A DNA stretch of 64,000 bases from Sphingobacterium sp. UBA4616. Its GTDB lineage: Bacteria; Bacteroidota; Bacteroidia; Sphingobacteriales; Sphingobacteriaceae. This document shows, one piece after another, positions 60,564 to 64,000 of the stretch. Numbering within the stretch: position 1 is the stretch's first letter; each line of letters starts with the position of its first letter. The position numbers and the translations under genes are program-made. The notes under the pieces were generated by a model. It worked only from the letters and a program-made list of their open reading frames with translations. It searched no databases and was not told the DNA's origin. Where the stretch lies: NCBI GenBank assembly GCA_002386525.1, contig DGIS01000013.1:168789-232788 (forward strand), written 5' to 3'.

Positions 60564-61430
60564 ATGCCAACAAACTATATTAATTTCAATGGCAATGTGG
60601 TGCCGGAAAATCAGGAAATATTTAGCATTGAGAATAGAGGTTTTCGTTACGGGGATGGATTGTTCGAAACCATGCTCTATAAGGATGGTGATATCCGTTT
60701 TCTAAATTTTCATGTCGAACGCTTACAGAAAGGCATGGAATTGATTCATCTGGACGATGCAAATCTTTTCGACGAATTTTTTATTCGTTCGCGGTCCGAA
60801 GAATTAATCCGTAAAAATAATATGTTGGGGCAACAGGTCCGTATCCGATTGATCGTATTTAGATCAGGGGGCGGGCTGTATAGTCCGACAAGTAATAAGC
60901 CCGGTTTTGTTTTGCAGGTACAACGTCTAGAACCCAATCTGCGTGATAAGAAGGTGGGGCTGATCGTAGGCTTGTACAATGAATTTAAAAAACCGTATAG
61001 CGATCTGTCAAAAATTAAGTCTTTAAATGCGCAGATTTATGTGCTGGCCGGTATTTATAAAAAGAAAATGGCCTTTGACGATGTATTGATCCTAAATCAG
61101 GAGGGCTACTTATGTGAATCACTGACATCCAATATTTTTGTCTTTTATGAGAAAGTACTTTATACCCCTGCGCTGTCCGAAGGATGTATCGAGGGAGTTA
61201 TGCGTAGGGTAGTAATGGACATGGCACAAGATGAAGGTATCGAGGTCGTTGAAGCCCAAATAAGCCCCGAGATTATGAAACGGGCCGATGAGATTTTCTG
61301 TACCAATGCTGTACAGGGTGTGCAATGGGTGATGGGGTATAAGCAAAAGCGCTACTTCAATAAAATATCCCGTATTCTGCAGGAAAAACTGCTAAACTGG
61401 AACTATGATATCAGTGATGAACAAGACTAG
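60564..61430 (+). CDS. Class IV aminotransferase (aminodeoxychorismate lyase-like)
   Basis: 288 residues. NRGFRYGDGLFETMLYKDG is the N-terminal signature of PabC/branched-chain aminotransferase enzymes; the PLP lysine is in LSKIKSLNAQIYVLAG, and EGYLCESLTSNIFVF and PALSEGCIEGVMRRVVMD are the following family blocks. The size favours 4-amino-4-deoxychorismate lyase (folate pathway) over branched-chain transamination, but D-amino-acid transaminase activity is also possible. It probably shares a transcript with rluD. Confidence 0.88.
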   Translation: MPTNYINFNGNVVPENQEIFSIENRGFRYGDGLFETMLYKDGDIRFLNFHVERLQKGMELIHLDDANLFDEFFIRSRSEELIRKNNMLGQQVRIRLIVFRSGGGLYSPTSNKPGFVLQVQRLEPNLRDKKVGLIVGLYNEFKKPYSDLSKIKSLNAQIYVLAGIYKKKMAFDDVLILNQEGYLCESLTSNIFVFYEKVLYTPALSEGCIEGVMRRVVMDMAQDEGIEVVEAQISPEIMKRADEIFCTNAVQGVQWVMGYKQKRYFNKISRILQEKLLNWNYDISDEQD

Positions 61431-61465
61431 TACGATAGCGTCGTGGTGCCAAGAGCAGCGAGAAT

Positions 61466-61500
61466 TAACAAAGGGCGGGAATTAATCCTGCCCTTTGTTA
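61466..61500. terminator. Terminator shared by convergent genes
   Basis: TAACAAAGGGCGGG (61466-61479) pairs with CCTGCCCTTTGTTA (61487-61500), 14 bp with one wobble. The loop holds the stop codon (61482-61484) of the minus-strand reductase gene, whose last codons form one arm. Confidence 0.75.
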
Positions 61501-62057
61501 GTTATAAACTGCTCAGCCCATTGCTCAAATGCTTGTTTAAAGCTGTGTAGAAAATCCTTGATTTCTCCGGATTCAATTTTGCCGTCAGATCCGATACTTG
61601 ATTCAATATCACCAATATATGCTTCGGGTTGTTGCATTGTCAAGAGATTGACGAATACAAGGGATTGCCGGAGATGGTGATTGGCACCAAAACCGCCTAA
61701 CGCCCCAATTGAAGAAGATATTACTGCAGCAGGTTTGCCATCCCAACTGTTCTTACCATAAGGTCTTGATCCTACATCAATTGCATTTTTCAACACAGCA
61801 GGAACTGAACGGTTATATTCTGCCGTGATAAAGAGCACTGCGTCCAATGCATTAATCTCCTCACGAAATCTTGTATAGCTAGCCGGCGGAGTGCCTTCAT
61901 CATCGAAGTCCTGATTATACAAGGGGAGATCGCCAATATCGATCAGGCTATAGCGAAATTTAGATTCCTCCTGATCAACGATATACTCTGCAATCTTTTT
62001 GTTAAACGAGTTTTTTCTTAAGCTACCAACCAATATACCTACGTTATATATGCTCAT
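61482..62057 (-). CDS. NAD(P)H-dependent FMN reductase
   Basis: 191 residues, flavodoxin-like. NVGILVGSLRKNSFNKKIAE is the FMN-phosphate loop; FITAEYNRSVPAVLKNAIDV and AAVISSSIGALGGFGANHHL are the other flavin-contact regions of the ArsH/ChrR-like group. It should reduce FMN or quinones. Monocistronic; its 3' end is part of a shared terminator. Confidence 0.9.
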   Translation of the reverse strand: MSIYNVGILVGSLRKNSFNKKIAEYIVDQEESKFRYSLIDIGDLPLYNQDFDDEGTPPASYTRFREEINALDAVLFITAEYNRSVPAVLKNAIDVGSRPYGKNSWDGKPAAVISSSIGALGGFGANHHLRQSLVFVNLLTMQQPEAYIGDIESSIGSDGKIESGEIKDFLHSFKQAFEQWAEQFITNKGQD

Positions 62058-62274
62058 CGTATTTATTATTAAAGTTTCTATTATCTATTTATTTGAACAA
62101 CATAGTATCCAATAATGTTTTTACTTTATTGCGAATAATACAGGTGTTCAACCTGTTAATAATGAGTTTTTTATCGATTGGTTAACAAAAATTAACATTT
62201 CGATATTAATCTTTTGCATACAGTTTGTTGTCGTATTGTAAAGAAGAAATTACAAACTAAGGGAGGAGTTACTT

Positions 62275-62787
62275 ATGAAAAAATTGCTTTATGCAGCTGC
62301 TATCATTGCAGGCCTTTTTACGGCAAATGCTGCCCAGGCGCAAGTCAGTATTCGCGTCAACATCGGAAGTCAGCCTAATTGGGGCCCAGTAGGCTATGAT
62401 TATGCCCGCTATTATTATATTCCAGAATATAATATGTATTACGATGTGCCCGCGAGATGTTATGTTTATTACGACAATGGCGGCTGGGTAAGGAGAGCTA
62501 ACCTTCCTAGAAGATATAGACACTATGATTTTTATCGAGTACACAAGGTAGTTATCAACGACCGTACACCGTGGCATCATCACGACCGATATAGAAGTCG
62601 TTACGGGGGCTACCGCGGAAGACAGGTAGCCATTCGCGACAGCCATCATGGCGGTGGGTATTCATTTGCGAGCGAGCGCCGCAAAGTGAGCCGCGGACAT
62701 TCATGGAATGAAGGCCATCGACACGATAGAGGACCTGGTCATCATGGACGCGGTAAGGGGCATGGACCTGGAAAGCACAGGCACTAA
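62275..62787 (+). CDS. Secreted His/Arg/Gly/Tyr-rich protein
   Basis: 170 residues with a clear signal peptide (KLLYAAAIIAGLFTANAAQA). The mature part is a tyrosine-rich region (VGYDYARYYYIPEYNMYYD) followed by a basic tail dominated by His, Arg and Gly (HHHDRYRSRYGGYRG, then HHGRGKGHGPGKHRH). No family recognised; metal binding or cell-envelope attachment is possible. GGGAGGAG stands 7-14 bp before the ATG, an unusually strong ribosome-binding site for this genome. Confidence 0.75.
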   Translation: MKKLLYAAAIIAGLFTANAAQAQVSIRVNIGSQPNWGPVGYDYARYYYIPEYNMYYDVPARCYVYYDNGGWVRRANLPRRYRHYDFYRVHKVVINDRTPWHHHDRYRSRYGGYRGRQVAIRDSHHGGGYSFASERRKVSRGHSWNEGHRHDRGPGHHGRGKGHGPGKHRH

Positions 62788-62795
62788 TTTGTTAC

Positions 62796-62843
62796 ATTGA
62801 AATACAATCGTTCAATTGAAATACAAGGTCAATTGAAGTACAA
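62796..62843 (+). repeat. Three short direct repeats
   Basis: ATTGAAATACAA occurs at 62796-62807 and 62815-62826, with a third copy ATTGAAGTACAA at 62832-62843, at a spacing of 19 and 17 bp, directly before the terminator of the secreted-protein gene. Confidence 0.7.
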
Positions 62844-62879
62844 AGAAGAATCTATAAGGCCATAGATTCTTCTTTTTTT
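62844..62879 (+). terminator. Intrinsic terminator of the secreted-protein gene
   Basis: AGAAGAATCTAT (62844-62855), loop AAGGCC, ATAGATTCTTCT (62862-62873), then a T run to 62879. Confidence 0.9.
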
Positions 62880-62999
62880 ACGCCCAAATAAATTAAGAAA
62901 CATAATACCTTGATTCATAAAAATTATCTTAATTTTGCGCTACAATAAACCTACATGAGGCGCATGTAGTCTTCACGATAGGTTTTTGAAACAATAGTA

Positions 63000-63950
63000 A
63001 TGCGTAAGTTAATTTTTGTAATGAGAAAAGGGATTCGTTTAGGTGCTGTATGGATAGGTTTGGGGATAGTTAGTTTAGGATTATATGCCTGTGATCAAGG
63101 AGGGAAGAGCAAGGTTCAAAATGGTGATACTACGGATGATTCCATCCCGGCCGTAAAAGATAGTTTAGTTACAGTGCAGGACTCGATCAGTAACGTGGAT
63201 TCCTTACAAAAAGATACCATTGCTAAAACGGAAGAAGATAAGCCCTTTAAAAGCGCTAAAGATACAACCGTATTATTGACCGATACTGTTTCTCCGCGCT
63301 ATATATATCTTACTTTTGACGATGGCCCTCTGAATGGAAGTCAGTATCTTGATTCCATTGCAACTGCAAAGGGTATTAAAATCAATACTTTTCTGATTGG
63401 ACATCATGATAAAATGAGTAAAAAGCTGCACAGCTATACCGAACGTTACAAGAATAATCCTTTAGTTGATTGTTATAACCATAGTTTTTGGCATGCGCAC
63501 GACAAGTATACTGTATTTTATTCCAATCCGCAGGCTGCTTTTGAGGATTTTGAACATGCTGAGCAATCCTTGGGGCTCGAGCATAAAATCGTGCGATTGC
63601 CGGGAAGAAATATTTGGTATATCGGAGACCGTAAGAAAGTTGATTTGAAAACAGGGGGATCAACGGCCGAGTTACTGCATCAAAATGGTTATAAGGTCAT
63701 TGGTTGGGATTGTGAATGGAAAATTAATGGTGTGACGGGAAAACCAGACTTGTCGGTAAATCAGTTATATACCCAAATGAAGAATCTACTTCGTAAAGGA
63801 ACGTCGTATACGAAAAACAATGTGGTACTGTTGACACATGATAATATGTACCAGACTAAAAAAGGACAGCGACTTTTATCAGATTTAATCGATAGCCTAA
63901 AACAACATCCAAACTATCACTTTGAGTTTGTGCGGAATTATCCCAGATAG
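63000..63950 (+). CDS. Polysaccharide deacetylase (NodB domain) lipoprotein
   Basis: 316 residues; a second ATG at 63021 is also possible. Lipobox LGLYACDQGG, then a Ser/Thr/Asp-rich linker to about residue 95. The NodB domain carries YLTFDDGP (motif 1), NHSFWHAH (motif 2, H-S-x-x-H), RLPGRN (motif 3) and VVLLTHDN (motif 5). It should deacetylate N- or O-acetylated glycans in the envelope, peptidoglycan or an exopolysaccharide; the metal-binding residues are complete. Confidence 0.88.
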   Translation: MRKLIFVMRKGIRLGAVWIGLGIVSLGLYACDQGGKSKVQNGDTTDDSIPAVKDSLVTVQDSISNVDSLQKDTIAKTEEDKPFKSAKDTTVLLTDTVSPRYIYLTFDDGPLNGSQYLDSIATAKGIKINTFLIGHHDKMSKKLHSYTERYKNNPLVDCYNHSFWHAHDKYTVFYSNPQAAFEDFEHAEQSLGLEHKIVRLPGRNIWYIGDRKKVDLKTGGSTAELLHQNGYKVIGWDCEWKINGVTGKPDLSVNQLYTQMKNLLRKGTSYTKNNVVLLTHDNMYQTKKGQRLLSDLIDSLKQHPNYHFEFVRNYPR

Positions 63951-64000
63951 TGAGAATAGTTAAAACAAATAAAAAGGTATAAAAGCGAAAGGCTTAAAAA

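Overview
The window looks like chromosomal DNA of a Bacteroidota of the family Sphingobacteriaceae, most likely Sphingobacterium or a close relative. This is judged from SusC/SusD pairs, Bacteroidetes-type promoters (TTTG, a 19-20 nt spacer, then TAnnTTTG), sparse Shine-Dalgarno sequences, lipoprotein signals and overall protein resemblance. No rRNA, tRNA, CRISPR array, phage or insertion sequence was recognised.

Layout. 1-5.7 kb (all minus): the N-terminal part of a SusC receptor running off the left edge, a beta-propeller/LuxR-type regulator, a small-RNA-like element and a Bcr/CflA-type MFS exporter. 5.9-30.4 kb is a large carbohydrate-use locus. On the minus strand are a lipoprotein sugar dehydrogenase fused to cytochrome c, an Nramp-fold transporter without the metal motifs, an NAD-dependent epimerase-like protein and a DHDPS-family aldolase. 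On the plus strand are SusC, SusD, two small lipoproteins, a heparinase II/III-type lyase and a GntR/FCD regulator. An SMP-30 lactonase (minus) then faces a seven-gene plus-strand operon: class III aminotransferase, galactonate-dehydratase-like enolase, SDR, ceramidase-like amidase, SSS symporter, M20 amidohydrolase and Gfo/Idh/MocA oxidoreductase. The palindrome TTGTATACAA, or a close variant, lies in every promoter region of this locus including that of the GntR gene, so the 24 kb probably forms one GntR regulon. The likely logic is: extracellular lyase, SusCD uptake, periplasmic oxidation to a lactone, hydrolysis, deamidation/transamination, dehydration, aldol cleavage. The substrate is unknown; an amino-sugar- or uronate-containing polysaccharide fits best.

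30.4-32.6 kb: a three-gene minus operon of unknown role (YiiX-type cysteine hydrolase plus two unknowns). 32.8-37.8 kb: an NAD salvage operon (PRPP-synthetase-like, NAMPT, NadE, nicotinamidase-like, NrtR-type Nudix regulator) behind two tandem palindromes that are good NrtR operator candidates. 37.8-46.7 kb: assorted genes (lipoprotein, WG/Sel1-repeat protein, small membrane protein, DinB/YfiT, DUF2625, NYN/OST-HTH protein, CocE-type hydrolase) and a second, 77/79-identical copy of the small-RNA-like element.

47.1-52.9 kb: an inositol-lipid cluster: myo-inositol-1-phosphate synthase, sugar nucleotidyltransferase, ATP-grasp protein, CDP-alcohol phosphatidyltransferase, UPF0104 membrane protein and HAD phosphatase. 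52.9-64 kb is mostly housekeeping: AraC regulator, VanX-type dipeptidase, polyphosphate kinase, DJ-1/PfpI protein, two FMN reductases, ACC-deaminase/D-cysteine desulfhydrase-like enzyme, RluD-type pseudouridine synthase, class IV aminotransferase, a His/Arg/Gly-rich secreted protein and a polysaccharide deacetylase lipoprotein.

The most promising unexplained items are the duplicated promoter-plus-terminator element (a candidate new sRNA family), the metal-motif-less Nramp transporter inside a sugar-acid regulon, and the ATP-grasp protein within the inositol-lipid operon. All functional statements come from reading motifs; no database search was run.
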